Assembly (NCBI GenBank): GCA_963752755.1
Contig: CAVVZJ010000011.1
Span: forward strand, 496,001 to 560,000
DNA length: 64,000 bases
Source of the DNA: CAVVZJ01 sp963752755
Lineage (GTDB): Bacteria > Planctomycetota > Planctomycetia > Isosphaerales > Isosphaeraceae
Direction of reading: 5' to 3'
Part shown: positions 38,064 through 47,071 of the stretch, one piece after another
Numbering within the stretch: the first letter of the stretch is position 1
How the letters are laid out: each line of letters starts with the position of its first letter
Position numbers and translations under genes: made by a program
The notes under the pieces: generated by a model
The model's database searches: none
The model's input: the letters and a program-made list of their open reading frames with translations, nothing else
What the model was told of the DNA's origin: nothing

Positions 38064-39722
38064 TCATGGCCTCGCTCCGCTGCCCGGGGCGGGCGTTCGC
38101 TTCGTCCGGCCAGTCACCTCGTCCCAGGGCACGACCCCGCAACGCTCGGCCCAGCGCTCATGGAGCGTGGCCAGCTCGCGGACGAGTTCGGGTCGAGCCG
38201 CGGCCAGGTCGTGCAGCTCGGTGCGGTCAGCAACGAGGTCGTAGAGTTCCCAGTCGCTGCCGTGGCGAGCGACGAGCTTCCAGCGTCCCCGGCGGACGGC
38301 CCGGTTCCCCTCGTGCTCCCAGAAAAGGGATTCGTGACCTTTGCGGGTTTGACCCTCGAAGATCGGGCGGAGGCTCTGGCCTTCGAGGGGTGTGATGGAC
38401 TGGCCGGCGAACGTGGTGGGGTAGGTGGCGCCGGCGAGGTCGATGCAGGTGGCCATGACATCGATGATGTGGCCGACCTGATCGGTGAACGTGCCCGGCT
38501 CGGTCCGCAAGCCGGCGGGCCAGTGGGCGATCAAGGGCGTGGCGATGCCGCCCTCGTGGACCCAGTGCTTGTAACGGCGAAAGGGCGTGTTGCTGGCGTT
38601 GGCCCAGGGCAGGCCGTAGCTCTGGAATGTCGTTGCCGGGCCAGGCATCACGGACGGGTCGTTCCCGATCTGCACGGGTCGGCCGTCGCGGGTGGTCTCG
38701 GGGTAGATCGGGCCTTTCCAGGCGTCACGGATCTCCTCGGCGCAACCGCCGTTGTCGGCCAGGAAGAGGAGGACGGTGTTGTCGAGCTGCTTCGCCGCCT
38801 TCAACGCCTCGACGATGCGCCCGATGTTGCGGTCCATCCGCTCGACCTGCGCCGCATAGACCTCCATCCGCCGCGACTGCCAGGCCTGGTGCTCGGCCTC
38901 GTTCCAGGGCGGGACGGCCTCATCGCGTGGTGTGAGCGGCCAGCGTTCCTCGACGAGCCCCATGGCGATCTGCTTTGCCCGGCGACGGGCGCGGAGGTCG
39001 TCCCAGCCGGAATCATAGCGACCTTTGTAACTCTCGATGTCGGTTTCGAAGGCGTGCAAGGGCCAGTGGGGCGAGGTGAAGGCGACGTAGAGGAAGAATG
39101 GCTTCGGCTCGCGACCGGCCTCGGCGATGAACTGCGAGGCGTGGGTGGCGATGGCGTCGGTGTAGTAGAAGCCAGGCTCGTCTGGCTCGATCGGGTCGTC
39201 GTCGAGCACGAGCGAGACCGGGTTGAAGTAGCTGCCGCCGCCCTCGATGGTGCCGTAGAAGCGGTCGAAACCACGAGCACGGGGCCAGTTGTGCTTCGAG
39301 CCGTTGGCGGGAGTGAGGTGCCACTTGCCGGCCATCAGGGTGGTATAGCCGGCGGGTCGGAGCGCCTCGGCGATCGTGACGGCGTTGCGGCTGAGATCGC
39401 CGTGATAGCCGGGACGGTGGCGGTCCCCCATCATGTGGCCGACGCCGGCTTGATGGGCGTAGAGTCCTGTCATCAAGGCGGCGCGGGTCGGACAGCAGCG
39501 GGCGCCGTTGTAGAACTGACGGAACCGCAGGCCGTGAGCGGCGAGGGCATCGAGGTTTGGTGTCCGGATCTCCGAGCCGTAGCAACCGACGTCGGAGAAG
39601 CCCAGATCATCGGCCAGAATCACGACGATGTTCGGGCGCGCCTCATCGGCCTTCAGAACGGCCGGTTCGATCATGAGCAGGAGATAGGCCGCCAGAATCG
39701 GCCAGGAGGATCGAAGTCGCAT
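38064..39722 (-). CDS. Sulfatase (arylsulfatase family), secreted
   Basis: 552 residues from ATG at 39722 (the ATG seven codons further upstream is less likely because GGAG is placed before 39722 and the signal peptide starts here: MRLRSSWPILAAYLLLMIEP). Metal-binding NIVVILADDLGFSDVGCYGS and the modified-cysteine motif CCPTR (Cys76, converted to formylglycine) with AALMTGLYAHQAGVGHM are present, followed by LMAGKWHLTP and HWVHEGGIATPLIAHWPAG. It hydrolyses sulfate esters, perhaps on algal or animal polysaccharides; substrate unknown. It is the last gene of a Sir2-Gfo/Idh-sulfatase run; 62 bases separate it from the oxidoreductase. Frame intact. Confidence 0.95.
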   Translation of the reverse strand: MRLRSSWPILAAYLLLMIEPAVLKADEARPNIVVILADDLGFSDVGCYGSEIRTPNLDALAAHGLRFRQFYNGARCCPTRAALMTGLYAHQAGVGHMMGDRHRPGYHGDLSRNAVTIAEALRPAGYTTLMAGKWHLTPANGSKHNWPRARGFDRFYGTIEGGGSYFNPVSLVLDDDPIEPDEPGFYYTDAIATHASQFIAEAGREPKPFFLYVAFTSPHWPLHAFETDIESYKGRYDSGWDDLRARRRAKQIAMGLVEERWPLTPRDEAVPPWNEAEHQAWQSRRMEVYAAQVERMDRNIGRIVEALKAAKQLDNTVLLFLADNGGCAEEIRDAWKGPIYPETTRDGRPVQIGNDPSVMPGPATTFQSYGLPWANASNTPFRRYKHWVHEGGIATPLIAHWPAGLRTEPGTFTDQVGHIIDVMATCIDLAGATYPTTFAGQSITPLEGQSLRPIFEGQTRKGHESLFWEHEGNRAVRRGRWKLVARHGSDWELYDLVADRTELHDLAAARPELVRELATLHERWAERCGVVPWDEVTGRTKRTPAPGSGARP

Positions 39723-39784
39723 GGTCGGCTCCGGGATCGGCACGGGTCAGGGAGACAGGCCACGTTGCGGCGATGGCCTACAGC

Positions 39785-40876
39785 TCAGGGATTCTTCCAG
39801 AGGTCGATCGGACGCTCGGCGTCCGTGGCAAACGGCAATTCGACCCGCTGGCGACGGCCGGCGGAGGCATAAAGGGCGAAGACGGTCTCGAGCACGGCGC
39901 GGCCGTCGTGCCCGTTCTCGCTCGGCGTGCGGCCGTCGCGGACGCAATCGACGAAGTGTTGCATCTCCTGAGGGAAGCCGTAGTTCCAGTTCTCCTCGAA
40001 CATGGGGAACGTCCAACCCGTCGTTGCCCCGGCCTTCTCGACGGCGTAACCGAGGCCGCGGCGGGAGTAAGTCCGGAGCGAATTGCCGTAGAGCAGGTCG
40101 GCATACGCCTGCCCCTCGCTGCCGAAGACCTCCGCCCGGTCATCCATGCCGCCGGGCTTCGACCAGCTCTCCTCGGCGAGGGCCACGGCGCCGCCCTCGA
40201 AGTCGAGGATCAATTGCGACTCATCGTCGCCATTCGTCTTGTCACCGTGGACGTAGGTTCCCATCTGGGCATACACCCCGAGAATCTTCCCCTTCTGACC
40301 GTCGCGGCCGAGCAGCCAGCGGAAGAACTCGATGGCGTGACAGCCCATGTCCATCGTCACCCCGCCGCCGCTGCGCCTCGTATCGTAGAACCACGAGGAA
40401 TGCGGGCCGTCGTGCTTCTCCGACTGCTTGACCAGGTGGACCTTGCCCAGGGCCCCTTCCTCGATCATCTGCTTCAGCCGCACATACTTCGGCGCGAAGC
40501 AAAGTTCTTCCGCATAACCCAGGATGACCCCCGCCCGCTCGCAGGCCGCAATCATCCGGTCGCACTCCGCGAGGTTCAAGGCCATCGGCTTATCGACCAC
40601 GACATGCTTGCCCGCCTCCGCCGCGCGGACGGTGATCGGGCAATGCAAGTCGTTCGGCGCCCCGATCACGACAAGATCGATGTCCGGGCGATCGAGCAAG
40701 GCGCGGTCGTCGGTGTAATGGTGCGGAATCCCCCGCTTCGCCGCGAACCGCTCGGCGTTGCCCGGCGTCGGCGAGGCCACCGCCACGACCTCCGCGCCCG
40801 CGATCCGACGGAGCGACTCGGCGTGCACCTCCGCGATGAATCCGGAACCAATCAGGCCGACGCGGACAGTCTCCAT
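39785..40876 (-). CDS. Gfo/Idh/MocA-family NAD(P)-dependent oxidoreductase
   Basis: 363 residues from ATG at 40876 (METVRVGLIGSGFIAEVHAE); an ATG 33 bases upstream lacks a site. Rossmann motif GLIGSGFIAEVHAE, the catalytic EKP-like triad in VVVDKPMALNLAECDRM, and GGGVTMDMGCHAIEFFRWLL are typical. Family members oxidise or reduce sugars, inositols or amino sugars; substrate cannot be set, but proximity to a sulfatase suggests sugar catabolism. Frame intact. Confidence 0.93.
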   Translation of the reverse strand: METVRVGLIGSGFIAEVHAESLRRIAGAEVVAVASPTPGNAERFAAKRGIPHHYTDDRALLDRPDIDLVVIGAPNDLHCPITVRAAEAGKHVVVDKPMALNLAECDRMIAACERAGVILGYAEELCFAPKYVRLKQMIEEGALGKVHLVKQSEKHDGPHSSWFYDTRRSGGGVTMDMGCHAIEFFRWLLGRDGQKGKILGVYAQMGTYVHGDKTNGDDESQLILDFEGGAVALAEESWSKPGGMDDRAEVFGSEGQAYADLLYGNSLRTYSRRGLGYAVEKAGATTGWTFPMFEENWNYGFPQEMQHFVDCVRDGRTPSENGHDGRAVLETVFALYASAGRRQRVELPFATDAERPIDLWKNP

Positions 40877-41004
40877 GGGCAGAGGTCCTTTTTCGGGCAT
40901 GAGAAGCACGCGGGATCGCTCGTTGCGAAGCCCGCTGGCTCAGGCGACGGATCGTCGTCGGCTTTCAGCCGTTGTCGGCTGCCATTGTAGGGACCTCGCC
41001 ACGG

Positions 41005-41922
41005 TCACTCCAGCGGCGAGCGCGGTCGATTGCCGCTCCCCTGCCCTCCGTCTTCTCGGCTTCGCGGAACTCGCTCGGTAAGGCGCTCGTTGATCGCCTG
41101 CAAGGCGTCCAGGGCTCCGATGGCGAGCGAGACGTGTCCCAAGCCGGGCACCGACACCAAGGGGTCTCGGGGATTGATCCGCACGAGCGAACCGCGAGAC
41201 TTCGTAGCGACATCCTCCGAGGTCTGGCGCACGCTCGGAATCGCCACCCCGGCGCCGCACTCGACGACGACGCTCCGGGCGCCCTCGAGAGTGGCCAGCC
41301 ATCGATGGAAGCGTCGGAGTTGAAGGTCGGTCCGGTCGGAGTTCCAGTCCCAGTCGCCGAACATCAGGATGTTGGGCCTTGCGGTGGCGCCGCATGCCGG
41401 GCAAGACGGCCAGGGTTCGGCGGCCCGCATCGTCGATTCGTCGATGACGACCTCGCCAGCGTCGGCCGGGAAGAGGCCCTGGTGGCAGCCTTGGAGGCAC
41501 TGGGACCACTCGATCGAGCCGTGGACCTCGACGATCCGTTCCGGGTCGAACCCGGCGCGTCGGAACTGATCATCGACATTCGACGTGAAGACGAACGCCC
41601 CGCACGGCATCGCTTCCGCCCAGCGTCGGAGGATGCCGAAGCCGGCGTGTGGCTTGGTGGCCCGGTAGAGGTTGCGGCGGTGGCCGTAGAAACCCCAGGC
41701 GAACGCCGGGTCGCGGTGGAACCAGTCGGGGTTGGCCAGGTCGGTGAATCCCAGGCCCAGCTTCTCGTAAGGAGGATACGCCCTCCAGAAGCCTCGCGGC
41801 CCGCGGAAGTCGGGCAATCCCGAATCGACGCCCATCCCCGCCCCGGCGCCGATGAGCAGCGCCTCCGCCGATTGGATCAACACGGCCGCCCGATCGATCG
41901 ATTCGCTGGTTGGATGACCCAT
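41005..41922 (-). CDS. Sir2-family NAD-dependent protein deacetylase
   Basis: 305 residues from ATG at 41922 (MGHPTSESIDRAAVLIQSAE). NAD-binding GAGAGMGVDSGLPDFRGPRG, catalytic-pocket TSNVDDQFRRAG, the catalytic His in IVEVHGSIEWSQC, and zinc-binding cysteine pairs (QCLQGC and CPACG) identify sirtuins. The longer upstream frame (to 42120) has no family similarity. It would remove acyl groups from protein lysines. 128 bases separate it from the Gfo/Idh gene downstream. Frame intact. Confidence 0.92.
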   Translation of the reverse strand: MGHPTSESIDRAAVLIQSAEALLIGAGAGMGVDSGLPDFRGPRGFWRAYPPYEKLGLGFTDLANPDWFHRDPAFAWGFYGHRRNLYRATKPHAGFGILRRWAEAMPCGAFVFTSNVDDQFRRAGFDPERIVEVHGSIEWSQCLQGCHQGLFPADAGEVVIDESTMRAAEPWPSCPACGATARPNILMFGDWDWNSDRTDLQLRRFHRWLATLEGARSVVVECGAGVAIPSVRQTSEDVATKSRGSLVRINPRDPLVSVPGLGHVSLAIGALDALQAINERLTERVPRSREDGGQGSGNRPRSPLE

Positions 41923-42453
41923 CACGTTGGCCTCTCTCGGCGGGCATCGTCGCGATCCCAAATCCTGTTGGTTCTCGAAAAAAGTTTGAATCCACCCTGG
42001 CCGGGGTGGGACCGACCGCCCTGGAAGAGAACTCGACCGGAGGTTAGTGGTCGCTTTCTTTAACCTTTGCGAGTGCTTGGAACGGTATGAGGACGGTCTG
42101 GCGACACGCCGGAGACGCATTCAGGACGGCGTGAGGACGTCGGGGGGACGCTTCCAGTCACGGTAGAGTCTCGATCGTAATTTCTTGAATCGTCGTGATT
42201 TAGTGGATGGTTTTGCCTATTTTGAAGTCCGTTCGGCGCCTGGAACGCGTCGTGGCGTCGCGACGACAGGCCGGGAGGCTGGCCACGATTGCCACGAACT
42301 GTCAGTTAAATATAGCACAGATTCGGGGGGCCGGTGTCGGTCGCTTCGTGGTCGTGAGGGAGGAATCGCGGTTGCCTTCGTGGGATGGTTACGGAGCGCG
42401 GAGCGAGGTGTTCGGGGGAGTCTCCTGGCAAGGATTCGATACGACGGGCGACC
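41923..42453. other. Gene-free stretch containing dispersed repeat copy B
   Basis: 531 bases between the Sir2 start and the molybdenum-carrier-like gene's stop. A plus-strand frame at 42207-42590 covers the repeat but overlaps a real gene antisense and was rejected. TAGAGT at 42164-42169 resembles a -10 element. Otherwise nothing recognised. Confidence 0.5.
42209..42319 (-). repeat. Dispersed repeat, copy B
   Basis: Inverse of copy A (23975-24099). On the minus strand it starts TGTGCTATATTTAAC and has the core GTCGCGACGCCACGACGCGT followed by GCCGAACG and ACTTCAAAATAGG; the core (42212-42264 on the plus strand) differs from copy A at about six positions. Flanks are unrelated. Confidence 0.75.
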
Positions 42454-42984
42454 TCACAGAAGGGGGGCCGCCTGGTGGCAGTCGGTCTCCTCCGGCGTTC
42501 CGAGGAGACGTTGGAAGACCGCGTCAAGGAACGTCTCGACGCGGGCGCCGAGGCCGGGGCAGGCGGATTCGCGTTCACCGGCGACGTTGAGCGTCCGGAA
42601 CTGGTGGTCATTGATCCAGAAGGCGACCGAGTCGGGCGTCTCCGCGGAGCCCAGATGGTTCACGTGAAGGACCCGGCAGGCGAGGCCGGCGGCGTGGCAG
42701 ATCTTGATGGTCAGGAGCGTCCCCGGGCCCGGTTCGTCGGTGACAAAGACCAGGGTGCCGTCGGAGCCCCGGGCGTTGGCTACGGTACGGACTGCCGGGT
42801 TCTGCGAATCCGTCTGGATTGCGTTGTAGAGGAGGGCAAAGTCGGGACGAGGTCCGTCCTCGGTCTGGAAGCCGTGGGGCATGATACCGAAGGTCGGGAG
42901 CCCGGCGCGTCGGGCGGCGGCCCACGCGGCCTGATCGGCGCCGGTCTGCCCGCCGGTGATGATCCGGAGCCGCGGCTGGCTCAT
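42454..42984 (-). CDS. Putative molybdenum-carrier-family protein
   Basis: 176 residues. RLRIITGGQTGADQAAWAAA, GIMPHGFQTEDGPRPDFALL, ARGSDGTLVFVTDEPGPGTL and LGSAETPDSVAFWINDH match the family named for a plant or algal molybdenum carrier and related to lysine-decarboxylase-like Rossmann proteins. Its activity in bacteria is uncharacterised. Its start overlaps the stop of the large upstream gene as ATGA (42981-42984), so translation is probably coupled. Frame intact. Confidence 0.82.
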   Translation of the reverse strand: MSQPRLRIITGGQTGADQAAWAAARRAGLPTFGIMPHGFQTEDGPRPDFALLYNAIQTDSQNPAVRTVANARGSDGTLVFVTDEPGPGTLLTIKICHAAGLACRVLHVNHLGSAETPDSVAFWINDHQFRTLNVAGERESACPGLGARVETFLDAVFQRLLGTPEETDCHQAAPLL

Positions 42985-44667
42985 CGCGCGGCCTTGCGAC
43001 CCAGCAGGCGGCGGAAGGCCCGCTTGCGGAGCCGAGGCCGGACGTGGGCGAGAGCGGCCTGGAAGCGGGCGGTCAGGTCGGGCAGGAGGAAGGTGAAGAC
43101 GAGGGCATAGGCCACACTGAAGCCGGCGCGGACGGCCAACTGGACCCCGGGTCGGCCTCGGCTGGAGACCGTATCGAGGTCCGTGGCCGGTCGCACGGCG
43201 ACGGGCCGCGGAGAGCGGGAGGTTGTGGGCTGGCTCTCATTCGTTCGGCCTTTGCGGAGTTGCCAGACCAGCGGGGCGAGGTCGGTCGTCGATCGGCCCC
43301 GGGACTGTGAACGGTCCCGGAACGGATGACCGCCGGGCGTTGCGGCGGAGTCAACAGCCTGGATTGGATCGCCGGGAAATGGGGCGGGACCATCCCTGGC
43401 CCCCACACCTGGCGAGCCTGAGGGCGTGGGGAGATCGATCAGGGAGAGGTCCACCACGACGGATGTCCGGCGATCGACTGGGCGCGTGGCACTGCCGCTC
43501 GCGAAGACCCCGCCCGGTGGCGTGGCCGACCGCAAGGGTGAAGGTCGTGCAGCCAGGGCAGCCGGTCCGATGACCGACTGGAGGCCGGCGCCATTGCTCA
43601 AGCTCAGGGAGGGGGCCGACTCGACTTTCGACACGTCCGGTGAGGCCGCGGCGACCCGCAGGGGCTCGGAAGTCAGAATTATGCCCGAGGTCGCGTCCCC
43701 CGACATCGTTGAGCCGGACGACGTTGGAGTGCTGGCGGAGGACGAGTCGATGGTAAAGCTGAGGTCATACTGCGTGCCGGACGTCGCCGGGTCGAGCAAG
43801 CCGCTCAGTGCTGGCATGCCCGGTCCGCGGCCGCTTCCAAGCGGAGGCATCAGCCGGTCAACGCCAACCCCGTGTGGCAGCCAGCCGGCGGAGCGAGGCT
43901 GGTAGACCCCGACGTAAAGCGCCCGACCGACGATCGCGTTGGTCTTGCGGACGATCAGGAAGAGGCCGCCGGACTGGGTGTCGACGGCGTGGGAGTCGAT
44001 GATGTGCCCCGCTTCATCGAGCAGAACCAGTTGCTCGGGCGCATCGGGCGACAGTTGCGCCACGCTCAGGTCGATCCGGATGGCGCGGAAGTTCTCAGGG
44101 ACGGGGACGCGGTACATGTCGAGGTCATCGCTCGGCTTGAGCGACCCCGCGACCCGGATCGCGGGCGCCTCGGGAAGAGGCTGGGCGGTCGTCTCGGTGG
44201 CATGCGCCTCCACGGTCTCGGGCAGCACCGCCTCGTCGTTCCGACTTCGCGTTGGAAGGGTCGTCGGGGACTCGAGATAATCGACGGTCCAGCCGGTCGG
44301 GGGCAGCGGTCCCTGCCAGGAGCCCGTCGTCAACCAGTCCGGAACCGGGTTGGAGTTGGCGGCCGGTCCTGGCGTCCCAAGCAGGGACACCCGCGGCCTC
44401 ACCTGCTGCGGGTCCGGGGCGCGGAAGCTCTCCCGCGGTCGCGAGCCCCTCCGCGTCCTGGCCAGCCGCGGCCGAGCCCCGGCCTTCCGCCAGACCGGCC
44501 GCTAGCATCGGCGGCGCAAGCAATGGCTTCAGGCTGTCTCCCTGCGAAAGCAGGAACCGAGTTTCGAGCCCTTCGACCCTCAGCAGCTTGCCGCGCGCAC
44601 GGCGATCATTCCGAAGCCAAGCACGGCACCAGCGTCCGACCGCCCAGGGTGTGCGTTCGCGAGCCAT
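42981..44667 (-). CDS. LEPR-xLL-type surface protein (one frameshift)
   Basis: About 562 residues. The N-terminus has RRARGKLLRVEGLETRFLLS, close to the LEPR-xLL motif seen at the start of planctomycete exported giant proteins. One extra base near 44403 shifts the frame. The middle resembles a pre-peptidase C-terminal (PPC-like) beta-domain (VAGSLKPSDDLDMYRVPVPE, IRIDLSVAQLSPDAPEQLVL), followed by a serine/threonine/proline-rich linker and a C-terminal membrane helix AVRAGFSVAYALVFTFLLPD with a basic tail. Likely envelope-anchored. Start at 44667 assumes the LEPR-like frame; divergent from the NIPSNAP gene. Confidence 0.7.
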
Positions 44668-44926
44668 CCGACTGGCCCTGCGGTCTCAACGAGGTCGGAT
44701 CGCCGCACCGGGGGCGTCACCGCCCCACAACATCCATGCACGCGATCACGGCGGGGCCGTAAGCGTTGACCCACCTCTTCCCTAAGAATACGAAAGCCGG
44801 AGGAGCTTGGCGACACCAGATTGGCGATCGGTCCATCGGGTCGGATGCTTGAGGGCGAGCCAGGGGCCCGCTATAACGGTCCGCAGAAGGACCACCGTCC
44901 CTCAAATAATTTTGGAGCCACCTCTC

Positions 44927-45712
44927 ATGACGCGCCCCGTGATCCTCGCCGGCCTGTTGACTGCGGCGTTTCTCGCCGCCGCCGAGGCCGTTGCCGACGA
45001 CCCGGCCCCGGCTGGGGTGTTCGAGCTGCGGACCTACCATACCAACCCCGGGAAGCTCGATGCCTTGAATGCCCGCTTCCGTGACCATACCAATGCCCTC
45101 TTCCGGAAGCATGGGATCACGCCCGTCGGCTACTGGACCCCGATGGACGACAAGCAAGGCAAGGGCGAGACCCTGACGTACCTGATCGCCTTCCCCAGCC
45201 GCGAGGCGGCGCAGAAGTCCTGGCAAGCCTTCCGCGACGACCCTGAGTGGCAGCGGGTCAAGGCGGAGAGTGAGAAGGAGGGCGTGCTCGTCAAGAAGGT
45301 GGATTCCACCTACCTGGAGACGACGGATTACAGCCCCAAACCCTTGCAGGCTCAGGAAAAAACGCCCGGATCGCCCCGGGTCTTCGAGCTGCGAACCTAC
45401 GTCGCCAGCCCCGGCAAGTTCGACGACCTCCACAAACGCTTCCGCGAGCACACACTCGACATCTTCCGCAATCACGGCATGACTTCCGTCGGCTACTGGG
45501 TCCCGATGGACGCCGACCAGGGCCACGAGAACACCTTGATCTACCTTCTCGCCTTCCCCAACCGCGAGGCCGCGCAGAAGTCGTGGCAAGCCTTCCGGGA
45601 TGATCCCGCGTGGCAGAAGGTCTTCCGCGAGAGCCAGCCCGACGGCGTTCCTCTGGCCGCCAAGGTCACCTCCGTCTTCCTGGAGCCAACAGACTACAGC
45701 CCGATCCAGTAG
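44927..45712 (+). CDS. Secreted tandem NIPSNAP-domain protein
   Basis: 261 residues. A signal peptide (RPVILAGLLTAAFLAAAEAV) is followed by two copies of a NIPSNAP domain (ferredoxin-like dimeric alpha/beta barrel): FELRTYHTNPGKLDALNARF with SREAAQKSWQAFRDDPEW and YLETTDYSP, and FELRTYVASPGKFDDLHKRF with NREAAQKSWQAFRDDPAW and FLEPTDYSP. The halves are strongly similar, showing a tandem duplication. GGAG precedes the start. NIPSNAP proteins are of uncertain function; the export signal is notable. It precedes the dehydratase by 24 bases. Confidence 0.9.
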   Translation: MTRPVILAGLLTAAFLAAAEAVADDPAPAGVFELRTYHTNPGKLDALNARFRDHTNALFRKHGITPVGYWTPMDDKQGKGETLTYLIAFPSREAAQKSWQAFRDDPEWQRVKAESEKEGVLVKKVDSTYLETTDYSPKPLQAQEKTPGSPRVFELRTYVASPGKFDDLHKRFREHTLDIFRNHGMTSVGYWVPMDADQGHENTLIYLLAFPNREAAQKSWQAFRDDPAWQKVFRESQPDGVPLAAKVTSVFLEPTDYSPIQ

Positions 45713-45736
45713 CCCGAGTGCGCCCGGAATCCTCTT

Positions 45737-46699
45737 ATGTCCCTCGAACTTGACGACATCCGAGCCGCCGCCGAGCGCCTCGCCCCCTGGGTCCACCGCA
45801 CCCCGGTGCTGACCTCGCGGACGCTCGACGACCTTTGCGGCGGCTCGATCTTCCTGAAGTGCGAGAACTTTCAGCGCGTCGGCGCCTTCAAGTTCCGCGG
45901 CGCGATGAACGCGGTGCTCCAGCTCGATGACGACGAGCGGGCTCGCGGGGTCATCACGCACTCCTCGGGCAACCATGCCCAGGCCCTTGCCCTGGCCGGG
46001 AAGCTCGCGGGCGTTCCGGTCTGCGTGGTGATGCCGCGGACCGCGCCGGCGATCAAGCGATCAGCGACCGAGGGGTACGGCGCCCGGGTGGTGGACTGTG
46101 AGCCGACGCTCGCTTCCCGGGAGGCGACGGTCGCCGCCTTGATCACCAGCGACGGCTACACGCTCATTCACCCCTACGACGACTGGCGGGTGATCGCCGG
46201 CCAGGGGACCGCCGCCTGGGAGCTTCTCGAGCAGGCGGGCCCGCTCGACGCTGTGGTCACCCCTTGCGGTGGAGGCGGGCTGCTCTCCGGCACGGCGATC
46301 ACCGTCAAGGGCCGCTCCCCCGAGACACTCCTCTTCGGTGTCGAACCAGCCGCGGCCGACGACGCTCGCCGATCCCTCGAAGCCGGCCGGATCGTCCCCT
46401 CGAAGGACCCGAAGACCGTCGCTGATGGCCTTCGGACCTCCCTCGGCAGCCGCGACTTCGCGGTGATCCGTCAGCACGTCGCCGCCATCCATACCGCCAC
46501 CGAGGCCGAGATCCTCGACGCCCTTCGGTTCGTGATGGAACGCCTCAAGATCGTGATTGAGCCCTCCTCGGCCGTCCCTCTCGCCCCGATTCTCGCGGGC
46601 CGTCTCGACGCCCGCGGTCTCCGCGTCGGCCTCATCCTCTCTGGTGGCAATATCGACCTCGACCCCCTCTTCCAGGCCCTCGCCGACCGCTGGCTCTGA
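45737..46699 (+). CDS. PLP-dependent threonine/serine dehydratase
   Basis: 320 residues of fold-type II PLP enzyme. K52 in VGAFKFRGAMNA binds PLP; SSGNHAQALALAG and the phosphate-binding CGGGGLLSG are typical. It lacks the C-terminal ACT/regulatory domain, as in catabolic or serine-racemase-like members. It may deaminate threonine or serine, or racemise serine; these are not distinguishable here. Cotranscribed with NIPSNAP is likely. Frame intact. Confidence 0.93.
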   Translation: MSLELDDIRAAAERLAPWVHRTPVLTSRTLDDLCGGSIFLKCENFQRVGAFKFRGAMNAVLQLDDDERARGVITHSSGNHAQALALAGKLAGVPVCVVMPRTAPAIKRSATEGYGARVVDCEPTLASREATVAALITSDGYTLIHPYDDWRVIAGQGTAAWELLEQAGPLDAVVTPCGGGGLLSGTAITVKGRSPETLLFGVEPAAADDARRSLEAGRIVPSKDPKTVADGLRTSLGSRDFAVIRQHVAAIHTATEAEILDALRFVMERLKIVIEPSSAVPLAPILAGRLDARGLRVGLILSGGNIDLDPLFQALADRWL

Positions 46700-47071
46700 T
46701 CGCCGAACCTCCCCGACACTTCCCCGTCGACTGGCTCGCTGGCTTGCCCGACCGGCGTTGTGATACGTTTGACCTTTCCGGCGTCGAGCTGCCAGGTTGA
46801 GGCCGTGCCGCGACGTCTCGACCCTCCGTGACTTGAGTGGTCCCTCGACCGAGCTTCCAGGAGGCGGGAGGGCCATTTATCGGAGTTGGGCCGACTTTCC
46901 AATCCAGGTTTTGTAATAATTACCCATCTTTGTCAAATTTCCCATTTTCTCGCTCCCAAGAGGGAGGCGCATGGTAGAGTTCCGATGTCCTCACCAGTTC
47001 CCTTCCGACTCCCGCATGGGATCACCACCACCAGGTGAGGTTGATTTTACAGCATTGAGGAGATGGACTCG
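46700..47071. other. Gene-free stretch upstream of the repeat protein
   Basis: 372 bases, with an AT-rich part near 46905-46950 (TTTTGTAATAATTACCC and TTTGTCAAATTTCCC) and TAGAGT at 46975-46980, 92 bases before the repeat gene. It probably contains its promoter. Confidence 0.45.

Noticed and set aside
42207..42590. Plus-strand ORF covering dispersed repeat copy B
   Set aside because: Repeat copies do not show codon-type conservation, and the frame runs antisense into the molybdenum-carrier-like gene.
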